DNA of 64,000 bases from Bradyrhizobium sp. MOS002 (GCF_003020115.1 NZ_PYFX01000013.1:1-64000); one strand, 5' to 3'. Shown: positions 51,536 through 62,137, numbered from the stretch's first letter. Notes: generated by a model from the letters alone, not told the origin. A program made the numbers and translations.

Positions 51536-52936
51536 ATGGCAACCTACGATCTCGTCGTCATCGGCACCGGTCCGGGCGGTTATGTCTGCGCGGTGCGTGC
51601 AGCGCAGCTCGGCATGAAAGTGGCCGTGGTGGAAAAGAACGCGACGCTCGGCGGCACCTGCCTCAATGTCGGCTGCATGCCGTCGAAGGCGCTGCTGCAC
51701 GCCTCCGAAATGTTCGAGGAAGCCGGGCATTCCTTCGCCAAGATGGGCGTCAGCGTCTCCGCGCCGAAGCTGGATTTGCCTGCGATGATGAACTTCAAGC
51801 AGCAGGGCATCGACGGCAACGTCAAGGGCGTCGAGTTCCTGATGAAGAAGAACAAGATCGACGTGCTAAAGGGCGCCGGCAAGATCCTCGGCACCGGCAA
51901 GGTCGAAGTCTCCGCCGACGGCAAGTCGCAGGTGATCGAAACCAAGAGCATCGTGATCGCCACCGGCTCGGACATCGCGCGTCTCAAGGGCATCGAGATC
52001 GACGAGACGCGCATCGTGTCGTCGACCGGCGCGCTGTCGCTGGACAAGGTCCCCGGCAAGCTGCTGATCGTCGGCGCCGGCGTGATCGGTCTCGAGCTCG
52101 GCTCGGTCTGGCACCGTCTCGGCGCCGAAGTCGTCGTCGTCGAATTCCTCGACCGCATCCTGCCCGGCATGGACGGCGAGATCGCCAAGCAATTCCAGCG
52201 CATCCTGGAGAAGCAGGGCTTTGCGTTCAAGCTGGGTGCCAAGGTCACGGGCGTGGACACCTCCGGAAAGACGCTGAAGGCCACGATCGAGCCCGCCGCC
52301 GGCGGCGCTGCCGAGACGCTGGAAGCCGATGTCGTTCTCGTCTGTATCGGTCGTGTGCCGTACACGGAGGGGCTGGGCCTGAAGGAAGCCGGCGTTGCGC
52401 TCGACAATCGCGGCCGCGTGCAGATCGATCCGCACTTCGCCACCAGCGTGAAGGGCGTCTATGCCATCGGCGACGTCGTCGCGGGCCCGATGCTCGCGCA
52501 CAAGGCCGAGGATGAAGGCGTCGCAGTTGCCGAGATCATTGCGGGGCAGGCCGGCCACGTGAACTACGATGTTATCCCAGGCGTCGTGTATACCACGCCG
52601 GAAGTATCCTCCGTCGGCAAGACCGAGGAGGAGCTGAAGCAGGCGGGCGTGGCTTATACCGTCGGAAAGTTTCCCTTTACCGCCAACGGCCGTTCCAAGG
52701 TCAATCAGACCACCGACGGCTTTGTGAAGATTCTCGCAGATGCGAAGACCGATCGCGTGCTCGGCGTGCACATTATCGGCCGCGAAGCCGGCGAAATGAT
52801 CCATGAAGCCTGTGTTCTCATGGAGTTTGGCGGCAGCGCGGAGGATCTCGCGCGCACCTGTCACGCGCACCCGACCCGCTCGGAGGCCGTCAAGGAAGCC
52901 GCGCTTGCAGTCGGGAAGCGGGCCATCCATATGTAG
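51536..52936 (+). CDS. lpdA: Dihydrolipoyl dehydrogenase (E3)
   Basis: 466 residues. FAD-binding GTGPGGYV, redox-active disulfide Cys42/Cys47 in GGTCLNVGC, NAD-binding GAGVIGLELG, and the C-terminal HAHPTRSEA His/Glu pair that activates thiols across the dimer. It reoxidises the lipoyl group of SucB and probably of other dehydrogenase complexes. It closes the TCA block. A small membrane-protein gene follows after 33 bp. Confidence 0.98.
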   Translation: MATYDLVVIGTGPGGYVCAVRAAQLGMKVAVVEKNATLGGTCLNVGCMPSKALLHASEMFEEAGHSFAKMGVSVSAPKLDLPAMMNFKQQGIDGNVKGVEFLMKKNKIDVLKGAGKILGTGKVEVSADGKSQVIETKSIVIATGSDIARLKGIEIDETRIVSSTGALSLDKVPGKLLIVGAGVIGLELGSVWHRLGAEVVVVEFLDRILPGMDGEIAKQFQRILEKQGFAFKLGAKVTGVDTSGKTLKATIEPAAGGAAETLEADVVLVCIGRVPYTEGLGLKEAGVALDNRGRVQIDPHFATSVKGVYAIGDVVAGPMLAHKAEDEGVAVAEIIAGQAGHVNYDVIPGVVYTTPEVSSVGKTEEELKQAGVAYTVGKFPFTANGRSKVNQTTDGFVKILADAKTDRVLGVHIIGREAGEMIHEACVLMEFGGSAEDLARTCHAHPTRSEAVKEAALAVGKRAIHM

Positions 52937-52969
52937 GTCGCGCCCAGCGCCGAATCGGGCGGGAAACAC

Positions 52970-53500
52970 ATGCTACGCCGCCTGCTTCAACCGCTCTGGG
53001 TCCTGCTTGCGATCATCTTCCTGATCGAAGCCTGGCTGTGGGATCATCTCGAACCGATCGTCGCGCGGGTTGTCGCTATTGTCCCGCTCGCGCGGTTCAA
53101 GCAATGGCTGTCGGACCGCGTCGATGCGCTGTCGCCGGCGATGACGCTGATCGTGTTCGCCGTGCCCATCATCCCGCTGTTTCCGCTCAAGCTGGTCGGC
53201 CTGTGGCTGCTCACGCACGAATACTGGACCAGCGCGGTCTTCACCATCGTGTTCGCAAAGCTGCTCGGGGTCGGCGTCACCGCCTTCGTGTTCGATGTGA
53301 CGCGCGACAAGCTGATGGAGATGGCCTGGTTCGAGCGGCTCTATGATCTGGTGCTGAAGCTGCGCGCCAAGGCCGCCGAGCTGGTCGATCCGATCAAGCG
53401 ACGCATCCGCGAGCTGATCACCGGCAACGGCGAAGGCTGGTCCTCCCGCACGCTCCGCCTGATCCAGCGTTTCCGCAAGAGCGTGCACGAAGCGCGCTGA
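52970..53500 (+). CDS. Membrane protein of unknown function downstream of lpdA
   Basis: 176 residues with three or so hydrophobic helices (LLQPLWVLLAIIFLIEAWLW, AMTLIVFAVPIIPLFPLKLV, then TSAVFTIVFAKLLGVGVTAF) followed by a basic amphipathic tail (RAKAAELVDPIKRRIRELIT). No named family is recognised, although the pattern recurs in Bradyrhizobiaceae. ATG at 52970 has gggaaac upstream. It is 33 bp after lpdA and may be co-transcribed with it. It ends at a repeat. Confidence 0.75.
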   Translation: MLRRLLQPLWVLLAIIFLIEAWLWDHLEPIVARVVAIVPLARFKQWLSDRVDALSPAMTLIVFAVPIIPLFPLKLVGLWLLTHEYWTSAVFTIVFAKLLGVGVTAFVFDVTRDKLMEMAWFERLYDLVLKLRAKAAELVDPIKRRIRELITGNGEGWSSRTLRLIQRFRKSVHEAR

Positions 53501-53519
53501 AGCCTCACCGCACACTCGC

Positions 53520-53622
53520 TGTCATCGCCCGGCTTGGCCGGGCGATCCAGTATTCCAGAGACGGCAATGGATACGGAGAAGCCGCGGCGTACTGGATGCC
53601 CCGGTCAAGCCGGGGCATGACA
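53520..53622. repeat. Palindromic intergenic repeat, family B copy 5
   Basis: TGTCATCGCCCGGCTTGGCC, then GGGCGATCCAGTATTCCAGA on the left and GGCGTACTGGATGCCCCGG, then TCAAGCCGGGGCATGACAG on the right. Nearly identical to 25109-25212. It lies between two convergent genes. Confidence 0.9.
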
Positions 53623-53658
53623 GCGCGCATGTCGCGCGATGGAGCGTCAGTCAACGCC

Positions 53659-54249
53659 TCAATGCAAATGCACCAGATGCGGCAACCACAGACCGAGCCC
53701 GGTCATGATGAGCCCACCGATCGTCAGCAGGCCGGCGACATAGGCAAGCGCCATCATGCCGGTGATGATGGTGGCTGAGGCCAGAACGATGCCGATCTGG
53801 AAGGCGGCGGACGCCAGCTCGAAGTGATGATACTTCGCAGTCGCCTCGTCGCGCTCATGCTCGGCGTGCTTGGCCTTTTCGGCCAGCTGCTCGGTGCCTT
53901 CGCCGGTCTCGGGCTCGGAGCGGTAGCGCTGCGCGGTCTTCTGCCAGTCCTCGATCTGCTTCTGCACGGCCACCTTGTTGGCCTCGTCGCTCGCCGCGCC
54001 GAGGATGAGCTTGCCCTGGTCGGCCATGGTCTGCACCATGGTGCGCCGGATGCTCTTGGCCTGGAAGAAGGCCCAGAGGTTGGAAGCCTCGACGTTCTTG
54101 CTGATCGATTCGGTCTGGGCGCCCTTGCCGAGCGTCTCGGAGATCGCCAGGAAAAGCGCCAGGACGGCGATGAGGAGCGCGATCTTCTTGTTCGAGCCGG
54201 ACGCGTGTTCGGCGTGCTCGGCATGCTCCATGCTTTCATGTGCGCTCAT
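53659..54249 (-). CDS. DUF4337 domain-containing membrane protein
   Basis: 196 residues. His/Glu-rich N-terminus (MSAHESMEHAEHAEHASGSN), one helix (KKIALLIAVLALFLAISETL), a long cytoplasmic or periplasmic coiled-coil (about 50-130), and two more helices near the C-terminus (SAAFQIGIVLASATIITGMM). This is the complete DUF4337 pattern. Function unknown. It is transcribed in the same direction as xerC upstream, 101 bp apart. Confidence 0.88.
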   Translation of the reverse strand: MSAHESMEHAEHAEHASGSNKKIALLIAVLALFLAISETLGKGAQTESISKNVEASNLWAFFQAKSIRRTMVQTMADQGKLILGAASDEANKVAVQKQIEDWQKTAQRYRSEPETGEGTEQLAEKAKHAEHERDEATAKYHHFELASAAFQIGIVLASATIITGMMALAYVAGLLTIGGLIMTGLGLWLPHLVHLH

Positions 54250-54350
54250 AAATTCCTCCTGGCTCGGTTCCGCAACGATTGACCGAACCGCGGGCGCCGC
54301 GCAAGAGGCATGCGCGCCTGAGGGCTTGCTATGACAACTTCATGTCAGCG

Positions 54351-55316
54351 TCACCGCCGCGGATGCGCGCTGGCATAGACTTCCAGCAGCCGCTCGGCAT
54401 CGATGCCGGTATAGATCTGGGTGGTCGAGAGCGAGGCATGGCCGAGCAATTCCTGGATCGCGCGCAAATCGCCGCCGCGCGACAACAGATGCGTGGCGAA
54501 GGAATGCCGGAGTGCGTGCGGCGTGGCGCTGTCGGGCAGACCGAGCGCGCCGCGCAGCCGCTCCATCGCGAGCTGGATGATGCGCGGGCTCAAGGGCCCG
54601 CCGCGTGCGCCGACGAAGATCGGGCCCTCGGCCGGCAGCGGATACGGGCACATCGCGACATAGTCCTGCACCAGTGCGAGCACGTTCTGAAGCACCGGCA
54701 CCATGCGGGTCTTGTTGCCTTTGCCTGTTACGATCAGCACGTCGCCTTCGCCGGGACGCGGCACCTCGCGGCGCGTCAGCCCCAGTGCTTCGGAGATGCG
54801 CAGGCCCGAGCCGTAGAGGAGAGCCATCACCGCGGCGTCGCGCGCAAGAATCCAGCTCTCGCGGTCCTCGCCGGCGCGCTCGTCGGCGTCCGCAAGACGT
54901 TTGGCCGACGCCATCGGCAGCGGCTTTGGCAGGCTCTTTGCGACTTTGGGCGCGCGGATCGCCGAGAGCGCCCCGACCTTGCCCTTGCCTTCGCGCTCGA
55001 GGAAGCGGCCGAACGAACGCAGACCCGCGAGTGCGCGCATCAACGAGCGGCCGGCAATGTCGTCGGCGCGGCGCATCGCCATGAAGGCCCTGATATCGGT
55101 GGCCTCCAGCGCGGCGAAACGCTTCAGTGTCACCCGCTCGCCCCAATGGCCGCAGAGGAAATTCAGGCACTGCCGCAAATCGCGGGCATAGGCTTCCAGC
55201 GTCTTCGGCGACAGCCGCCGCTCCGCACCGAGATGCGACAGCCAGCGCGTCATCTCCCGCGCGATATCAGGATCGGCACTGGCGAGCTCGATTTGTGGGG
55301 CGGTCGCTTTGCTCAT
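54351..55316 (-). CDS. xerC: Tyrosine recombinase XerC
   Basis: 321 residues. An N-terminal SAM-like core-binding domain (LGAERRLSPKTLEAYARDLR) and a catalytic domain with Arg in GSGLRISEALGL, Lys, HALRHSFATH (His/Arg), LLGHASLSTTQIYTG (His and the nucleophile Tyr). It resolves chromosome dimers at dif with XerD. ATG at 55316 is chosen (MSKATAPQIE); a GTG eight codons upstream is in frame. It is divergent from priA, as in other Rhizobiales. Confidence 0.93.
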   Translation of the reverse strand: MSKATAPQIELASADPDIAREMTRWLSHLGAERRLSPKTLEAYARDLRQCLNFLCGHWGERVTLKRFAALEATDIRAFMAMRRADDIAGRSLMRALAGLRSFGRFLEREGKGKVGALSAIRAPKVAKSLPKPLPMASAKRLADADERAGEDRESWILARDAAVMALLYGSGLRISEALGLTRREVPRPGEGDVLIVTGKGNKTRMVPVLQNVLALVQDYVAMCPYPLPAEGPIFVGARGGPLSPRIIQLAMERLRGALGLPDSATPHALRHSFATHLLSRGGDLRAIQELLGHASLSTTQIYTGIDAERLLEVYASAHPRR

Positions 55317-55428
55317 GCGCTCTGGACGTGGTGATTCCACTCAGTATATCGCATCACACTCGTTTATCGTTCGCTAAGGCCGCCTCCGGGCGCTAGCCTT
55401 GAGGCCCCCGGGTTCCGATTCCCCCTCC

Positions 55429-57639
55429 ATGGATCACACGTCGCGCAGCAACCCCGTCTCCGCCAACGCGACCCGCATGGTCGACGTGCTGGTGCCGGTC
55501 GCGCTCGACCAGACCTATTCCTACAAGGTGCCGCGCGGGATGGAGCTGAAGGCGGGCGATCTCGTCGGCGTGCCGCTCGGCCCGCGCGAGGTGATCGCCG
55601 TGGTCTGGGCCGAAAACGCCAATCCGGATCCGCGCCTGCACAACCGCCTCAAGGAGGTCAGCGAAAAGCTCGAGATCCCGCCGTTGAAGCCCGAGCTGCG
55701 TGCGGTCGTCGACTGGATCGCCAATTACACGCTGAGCCCGCGCGGCATGGTGCTGCGCATGTGCCTGCGGATGGGCGAGAACCTCGGCCCCGAGCGGGTG
55801 CGCGCCGGTGTGCGCCTGGTTGGCGATCCGCCAAAACGTCTGACGCCGGCGCGGCAGCGCCTGATCGAGGTGCTGTCGGACCGGCTGCTGCACGGCAAGT
55901 CGGAAGCCGCCAAGGAGGCCGGCGTTTCGGCCGGCGTGATCGACGGCCTCGTCGACGAGGGCACGCTCGCGGTCGAGCCGATGCCGCCGCCTCCGCCGCC
56001 GCCGCGCCCCGATCCGGATTTCAGCCGGCCGGATTTTTCGCCGCTCCAGCGCGCCGCGGTCGATGCGATGCGCGCGCTCGCGGCCAACGGTAGCTTTCAC
56101 GTCGCGCTGCTCGACGGTGTCACCGGCTCGGGCAAGACCGAGGTTTACTTCGAAGCCGTGGCCGAGGCGATCCGCCGCGGAAAGCAGTCGCTGATCCTGA
56201 TGCCGGAGATCGCGCTCACCGGCCAGTTCCTCGATCGCTTCGCGCAGCGTTTTGGCGTGCGCCCTTTGGAATGGCATTCCGAGCTGACGCCGCGCACCCG
56301 CGCGCGCAACTGGGCGGCGATCTCCGAGGGCAGCGCGCCGGTCGTGGTCGGCGCGCGCTCGGCGCTGTTTCTGCCCTACGCCAATCTCGGCCTCATCGTG
56401 GTCGATGAAGAGCACGACCAGGCCTACAAGCAGGACGAGGGCGTGCATTATCACGCCCGCGACATGGCGGTGGTGCGCGCCCATATCGCAAAGGTACCGA
56501 TCGTTCTGGCGTCGGCGACGCCGTCGGTCGAAACCGAGGTCAATGCGCGCAAGAACCGCTATCAGCGCATCGCGCTGCCGTCGCGCTTCGGCGGCCAGCA
56601 CATGCCGCATATCGAGGCCATCGACATGCGCCGCGAGCCGCCGGCGCGCGGCCGCTTCATCTCGCCGCGGCTCGCCTCCGAGATCAGAACCGCGATCGAG
56701 CGGCGCGAGCAGGCACTGCTGTTCCTCAATCGCCGCGGCTATGCGCCGTTGACGCTGTGCCGCGCCTGCGGCCATCGCTTCGCCTGCACCATCTGCGATG
56801 CCTGGCTGGTCGATCATCGCTTCCGCCAGCGCCTTGTCTGTCACCATTGCGGCTTCTCGATGCCGCGCCCGCAAACCTGTCCGCATTGCGCGGCGGAGGA
56901 ATCGCTGGTCGCGGTCGGGCCCGGCGTCGAGCGCCTGCAGGAGGAAGCGGCGGCGCTGTTCCCGGAGGCGCGCACCATGGTGCTGTCGAGCGATCTCATC
57001 ACCTCGATCGAGACCATGCGCTCCGAACTGAACGACATCGCGGAGGGCCGCGTCGACGTCATCATCGGCACCCAACTCGTCGCCAAGGGCCACAATTTCC
57101 CGCGGCTCAATCTGGTCGGCGTGGTCGATGCGGATCTCGGCCTGTCCAATGGCGATCCGCGCGCATCGGAGCGCACCTGGCAATTGCTCAATCAGGTGAT
57201 CGGCCGCGCCGGGCGCGAGCAGGGCCGCGGCATCGGCTATCTCCAGACCCACCAGCCCGATCATCCCGTGATGAAGGCGCTGATCGCCTGCGACCGCGAA
57301 GCGTTCTACGACAGCGAGATCGAATTGCGCGAACGCACGCTCTATCCGCCATTCGGGCGGCTCGCGAGCCTGATTATTTCCGCCGGCGACCGGCCGAGCG
57401 CCGAAGGCTTCGGCCGCCACCTCGTCGCGCTCGCGCCGCGCGACGAGCGCGTGGTGGTGCTTGGCCCGGCGGAAGCCCCGCTCGCGGTCATCAAAGGCCG
57501 CTACCGATTCCGCATCCTGGTGAAATCGGCGCGCGGCTTCGACCTGTCGGACTATCTGCGCAACTGGCTTGCCGTATGCCCGAAGCCGAAGGGCAATCAA
57601 AAGCTCGAAGTCGACGTCGATCCGCAGAGCTTTTTGTAG
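55429..57639 (+). CDS. priA: Primosomal protein N' (PriA helicase)
   Basis: 736 residues. 3' DNA-binding domain at the start (VDVLVPVALDQTYSYKVPRG), Walker A GVTGSGKTEVYFEA, DEEH box (VVDEEHDQAYKQDEGV) and the two zinc sites CRACGHRFACTIC and CHHCGFSMPRPQTCPHC. It restarts stalled replication forks. A proline run (MPPPPPPPRPD) precedes the helicase core. ATG at 55429 is the family start. A repeat follows the stop. Confidence 0.97.
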   Translation: MDHTSRSNPVSANATRMVDVLVPVALDQTYSYKVPRGMELKAGDLVGVPLGPREVIAVVWAENANPDPRLHNRLKEVSEKLEIPPLKPELRAVVDWIANYTLSPRGMVLRMCLRMGENLGPERVRAGVRLVGDPPKRLTPARQRLIEVLSDRLLHGKSEAAKEAGVSAGVIDGLVDEGTLAVEPMPPPPPPPRPDPDFSRPDFSPLQRAAVDAMRALAANGSFHVALLDGVTGSGKTEVYFEAVAEAIRRGKQSLILMPEIALTGQFLDRFAQRFGVRPLEWHSELTPRTRARNWAAISEGSAPVVVGARSALFLPYANLGLIVVDEEHDQAYKQDEGVHYHARDMAVVRAHIAKVPIVLASATPSVETEVNARKNRYQRIALPSRFGGQHMPHIEAIDMRREPPARGRFISPRLASEIRTAIERREQALLFLNRRGYAPLTLCRACGHRFACTICDAWLVDHRFRQRLVCHHCGFSMPRPQTCPHCAAEESLVAVGPGVERLQEEAAALFPEARTMVLSSDLITSIETMRSELNDIAEGRVDVIIGTQLVAKGHNFPRLNLVGVVDADLGLSNGDPRASERTWQLLNQVIGRAGREQGRGIGYLQTHQPDHPVMKALIACDREAFYDSEIELRERTLYPPFGRLASLIISAGDRPSAEGFGRHLVALAPRDERVVVLGPAEAPLAVIKGRYRFRILVKSARGFDLSDYLRNWLAVCPKPKGNQKLEVDVDPQSFL

Positions 57640-57658
57640 GGGGGCGAAACTCTCTCCC

Positions 57659-57744
57659 GTCATTGCGAGCGTAGCGAAGCAATCCAGAATCCCTCCACGG
57701 AGGCAGTCTGGATTGCTTCGTCGCTCCGCTCCTCGCAATGACGG
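57659..57744. repeat. Palindromic intergenic repeat, family E copy 2
   Basis: CGTCATTGCGAGCGTAGCGA, then AGCAATCCAG on the left; CTGGATTGCTTCGTCGCTCC, then GCTCCTCGCAATGACGG on the right. Complete copy; the one at 34060-34135 has lost its right arm. It follows priA. Confidence 0.88.
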
Positions 57745-57756
57745 TGGAGGAACAAA

Positions 57757-57791
57757 CAAAAAAGCCCGCCGTCCCCCAAGACGGCGGGCTT
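57757..57791 (-). terminator. Intrinsic terminator of the rlpA-like gene
   Basis: On the minus strand AAGCCCGCCGTC / GACGGCGGGCTT (12-bp stem) is followed by TTTTTTGTTTG. It begins 20 bases past the stop of the RlpA-family gene. A weaker T run on the other side may also stop priA transcripts. Confidence 0.9.
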
Positions 57792-57810
57792 GTTTCAGGC
57801 GTCGAGCGTC

Positions 57811-58320
57811 TTAGGAGACGACTTCCGCGGTGACACGGCCGACGCCGGCGCCGGTGAGGCCGATGGCACGGGCAGCGCCCGTGGAGAGGTCGAGGACACG
57901 GCCGCGAATGAACGGGCCACGGTCGTTGATGGTGACGATGACGCTCGAGCCGCCATGGGTGACGCGCAGCTTGGTGCCGAACGGCAGCGAGCGGTGCGCC
58001 GCGGTCATGGCGTTCTGGTTGAAGCGCTGGCCCGAGGCGGTCCTGCTGCCGGACTCGTTGCCGTAAAAGGAAGCCATTCCGGAGAAGGAACGCCCGGTGC
58101 CCTGCGACGGCGTCATCGACGCATTGGCGTTACGCCAATCGGAGGTCGTGTTGGCATCGTTCTGGGCGTGGTGGCGGTGATGATGGTGGGAATACCGGTG
58201 GTGATGGCGGGATTTGGCGGAAGCTTCGGTGGCAGTTCCACCGATGAGAAGAGTTGCGGCAACAAAGGCGATCGCCGTACGCGGCCGGGTCACAGAGCCC
58301 AGCGTCTTCAAACAAAGCAT
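57811..58320 (-). CDS. RlpA-family septal ring protein (double-psi beta-barrel)
   Basis: 169 residues. Signal peptide (residues 1-35, RTAIAFVAATLLIGGTATEA), a His-rich segment (HHHRYSHHHHRHH), then a double-psi beta-barrel of the RlpA/DPBB type: MASFYGNESGSRTASGQRFN, AMTAAHRSLPFGTKLRVTH, VTINDRGPFIRGRVLDLS with the catalytic-type Asp. RlpA proteins cleave denuded peptidoglycan glycans at the septum; this one lacks a SPOR domain. A perfect 18-bp palindrome lies 22 bases upstream of its ATG. A strong terminator follows. Confidence 0.9.
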   Translation of the reverse strand: MLCLKTLGSVTRPRTAIAFVAATLLIGGTATEASAKSRHHHRYSHHHHRHHAQNDANTTSDWRNANASMTPSQGTGRSFSGMASFYGNESGSRTASGQRFNQNAMTAAHRSLPFGTKLRVTHGGSSVIVTINDRGPFIRGRVLDLSTGAARAIGLTGAGVGRVTAEVVS

Positions 58321-58341
58321 TTATTGGTCCCTAAGCTAGTA

Positions 58342-58359
58342 TTGCCACATATGTGGCAA
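58342..58359 (-). promoter_or_regulatory. 18-bp perfect palindrome upstream of the rlpA-like gene
   Basis: TTGCCACATATGTGGCAA is fully self-complementary over 18 bases and ends 22 bases before the ATG at 58320. Its TTGCCA half also resembles a -35 hexamer, so a bound regulator would block or position RNA polymerase. No regulator gene is adjacent, which points to a trans-acting, possibly global, factor. Confidence 0.6.
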
Positions 58360-58967
58360 GTGGAGCCCCCGTAAGTTTGCGAGCGGGACCGCGTTTCGAT
58401 TCCTAATGAGGCGTGAATTGGGCAGTAATTCCGATCTGTGTCGCCGTGTAATATCTTGTTACCGGCAGGGATATTCAGCCGACATTCCGTAATATTGGAT
58501 TTTAACGATTTGTTAACCTGTCCATTACTCACGAATACTGTAAAACAAAGTCATCGCTTTCCGCATTTAGAATTCGGAAAGTATTCGGCGAGTGAAGGTG
58601 GGAGGGCCGGAATCACGCCTCAGCGATCCGTGTTCATGGCCGCTATGCGCTGAGGGCAGGAACAAATGGCCCGGCGTCGGCTGGAGGCTGGGCTTAAGCG
58701 CTGTGGCAATTCCGCGGCATGGCAGGTCGTCGTCGCGTCGTCGTGGACTGCGACGAACTGGCGACAGAACGTCATGCCTTTAATTTGGCGTCATGTTGCA
58801 CGTGCGCGCCTGCTATGTTAGCAAAGCCGCGATTTTAACGAGCCCGGCACTTCCGTGCGGGGTCGAAAATCGAAGTCCCGCTTGAATTCCAAGGGCTTGG
58901 ATCGCTAGGCGCCGCTTTGTGGCGACGGTTTTTCCCTTGCGAGTTTGACAGCAAAAAGAGCGCGTCT
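58360..58967. other. Long intergenic region between rlpA-like gene and atpH
   Basis: About 600 bases with no convincing gene. The first 240 are AT-rich compared with their surroundings and contain GTAATATCTTGTTACC and GTAATATTGGATTTTAACG. The last 120 probably hold the atp operon promoter and leader. A small GCGGG / CCCGC hairpin with TCGAAAATCGA in its loop lies at 58857-58881. Short frames on both strands have no ribosome-binding site or codon bias. Confidence 0.5.
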
Positions 58968-59527
58968 GTGGCTGCAGAAGATACGTCCGTTTCCGGTGTG
59001 TCGGGCCGTTATGCAACGGCCTTGTTTGAACTGGCCCGTGACCAGAAAGTGGTCGACGAGGTCAAAGCCGATCTCGAAAAATTCGAGGGCATGCTGAACG
59101 AAAGCGCCGATCTGAAGCGCCTCGTCCGCAGCCCCGTGTTCGCGGCCGATGCCCAGTCCAGGGCCCTTTCGGCCGTGCTGGACAAGGCGGGCATCGCCGG
59201 CATCTCCGCCAATTTCCTGAAAGTGCTGACCGCCAACCGCCGCCTGTTCGCGGTGGCTGACGTGATCCGCGCCTATCGCGCCCTGGTCGCCAAATTCAAG
59301 GGCGAGGCGACGGCCGACGTCACCGTGGCGGAGGCGCTCTCGGACAAGAATCTCGACGCCCTCAAGGTTGCCCTGAAGTCGGTGACCGGCAAGGACGTCG
59401 CGCTCAACGTGAAGGTCGATCCTTCGATCATCGGTGGCCTCGTGGTCAAGCTTGGCAGCCGGATGGTCGATAGTTCGCTTCGCACCAAACTCAATTCGAT
59501 CAAGCACGCGATGAAAGAGGCAGGCTG

Positions 59528-59528
<1 letters not shown>
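58968..59528 (+). CDS. atpH: ATP synthase F1 delta subunit
   Basis: 186 residues from a GTG start (VAAEDTSVSGVSGRYATALF). The family motifs are GRYATALFELA and IIGGLVVKLGSRMVDSSLRT. It links F1 to the b-subunit stator. GTG at 58968 gives the normal 186-residue length with agag upstream; the frame stays open 17 codons further upstream without conservation. First gene of atpHAGDC; its stop overlaps the atpA start by one base (TGATG). Confidence 0.96.
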
Positions 59529-61057
<1,529 letters not shown>

Positions 61058-61072
61058 GAGAACGGTCGCAAG

Positions 61073-61153
61073 GCCGGGCTTCTGTCCCGGCCGTCCGTGC
61101 CTCACCGCATGGAGACGAAGACGTGGATGCCCGGGACACGCCCGGGCATGACG
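61073..61153. repeat. Hairpin repeat in the atpA-atpG gap
   Basis: GCCGGGCTTCTGTCCCGGC (61073-61091) is a 6-bp hairpin, and ATGCCCGGG-ACACG-CCCGGGCAT (61127-61149) a 9-bp perfect one, joined by CGTCCGTGCCTCACC. The right half matches the end of other Bradyrhizobium intergenic repeats (family I). It lies between two F1 subunit genes. Confidence 0.7.
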
Positions 61154-61209
61154 ACTGGGATAGGCTAGCGGCTTGATCCAGGGGGTCGAACCGCCGGGGT
61201 GAACGAAGA

Positions 61210-62085
61210 ATGGCGTCACTTAAAGACATGCGCGTCCGCATCGCCTCCACCAAGGCGACGCAGAAGATCACCAAGGCCATGCAGATGGTCGCAGCGTCCC
61301 GATTGCGCCGCGCCCAGCAAGCGGCCGAGGCGGCGCGGCCCTATGCCGACAAGATGAGCGCGGTGATCTCCAACATCGCCAGCGCTGCCGCCGGTTCGCC
61401 CGGTGCGCCGGTGCTACTGGCCGGCACCGGCAAGGACCAGGTTCACCTGCTGCTGGTCTGCACCGGCGAGCGCGGCCTGTCCGGCGCCTTCAACTCCTCG
61501 ATCGTGCGCCTCGCGCGCGAGCGCGCCCAGGCGCTGATGGCGCAGGGCAAGGAAGTCAAATTCTTCTGCGTCGGCCGCAAGGGCTACGAGCAGCTCCGCC
61601 GCCTGTACGACAAGCAGATCGTCGAGCACCTCGACCTGCGCGGCGTGCGTCAGCTCGGCTTCGTCAACGCCGAGGACATCGCAAAGAAGGTTCTGGCCCG
61701 CTTCGACAACGGCGAATTCGACGTCTGCACGTTGTTCTACGCGCAGTTCAAGTCGGTGATTGCCCAAGTCCCGACCGCGCAGCAGATCATTCCGCTGAGC
61801 GTGGAAGAAAAAGCGGCGAACGCGCCGTCGACGTCCTACGACTACGAGCCGGAGGAAGACGAACTCCTCTCCGGCCTGTTGCCGCGGAATATCGCGGTGC
61901 AGATTTTCCGCGCGCTGCTGGAAAACAACGCCTCGTTCTACGGCGCGCAGATGAGCTCGATGGACAACGCCACCCGCAATGCCGGCGAAATGATCCGCAA
62001 GCAAACCCAGATCTACAACCGAACCCGTCAAGCCCAGATCACCAAGGAGCTGATCGAGATCATCTCCGGCGCCGAGGCGGTCTGA
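61210..62085 (+). CDS. atpG: ATP synthase F1 gamma subunit
   Basis: 291 residues. The rotor coiled-coil begins MASLKDMRVRIASTKATQKI and ends EMIRKQTQIYNRTRQAQITK, then ELIEIISGAEAV. Family motif CTGERGLSGAFN. It transmits rotation from the c-ring to the alpha/beta hexamer. atpD follows 52 bp downstream with a clear aaggag. Confidence 0.98.
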   Translation: MASLKDMRVRIASTKATQKITKAMQMVAASRLRRAQQAAEAARPYADKMSAVISNIASAAAGSPGAPVLLAGTGKDQVHLLLVCTGERGLSGAFNSSIVRLARERAQALMAQGKEVKFFCVGRKGYEQLRRLYDKQIVEHLDLRGVRQLGFVNAEDIAKKVLARFDNGEFDVCTLFYAQFKSVIAQVPTAQQIIPLSVEEKAANAPSTSYDYEPEEDELLSGLLPRNIAVQIFRALLENNASFYGAQMSSMDNATRNAGEMIRKQTQIYNRTRQAQITKELIEIISGAEAV

Positions 62086-62137
62086 CGCACGAACCAAACG
62101 ACGGTCGTTCAAGTCCAGAATTTCGAAGGAGAGCTTC

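Noticed and set aside
55393..57759. 788-codon frame opposite priA
   Set aside because: Same cause; it runs through the priA zinc and helicase motifs on the other strand and continues through the family E repeat.
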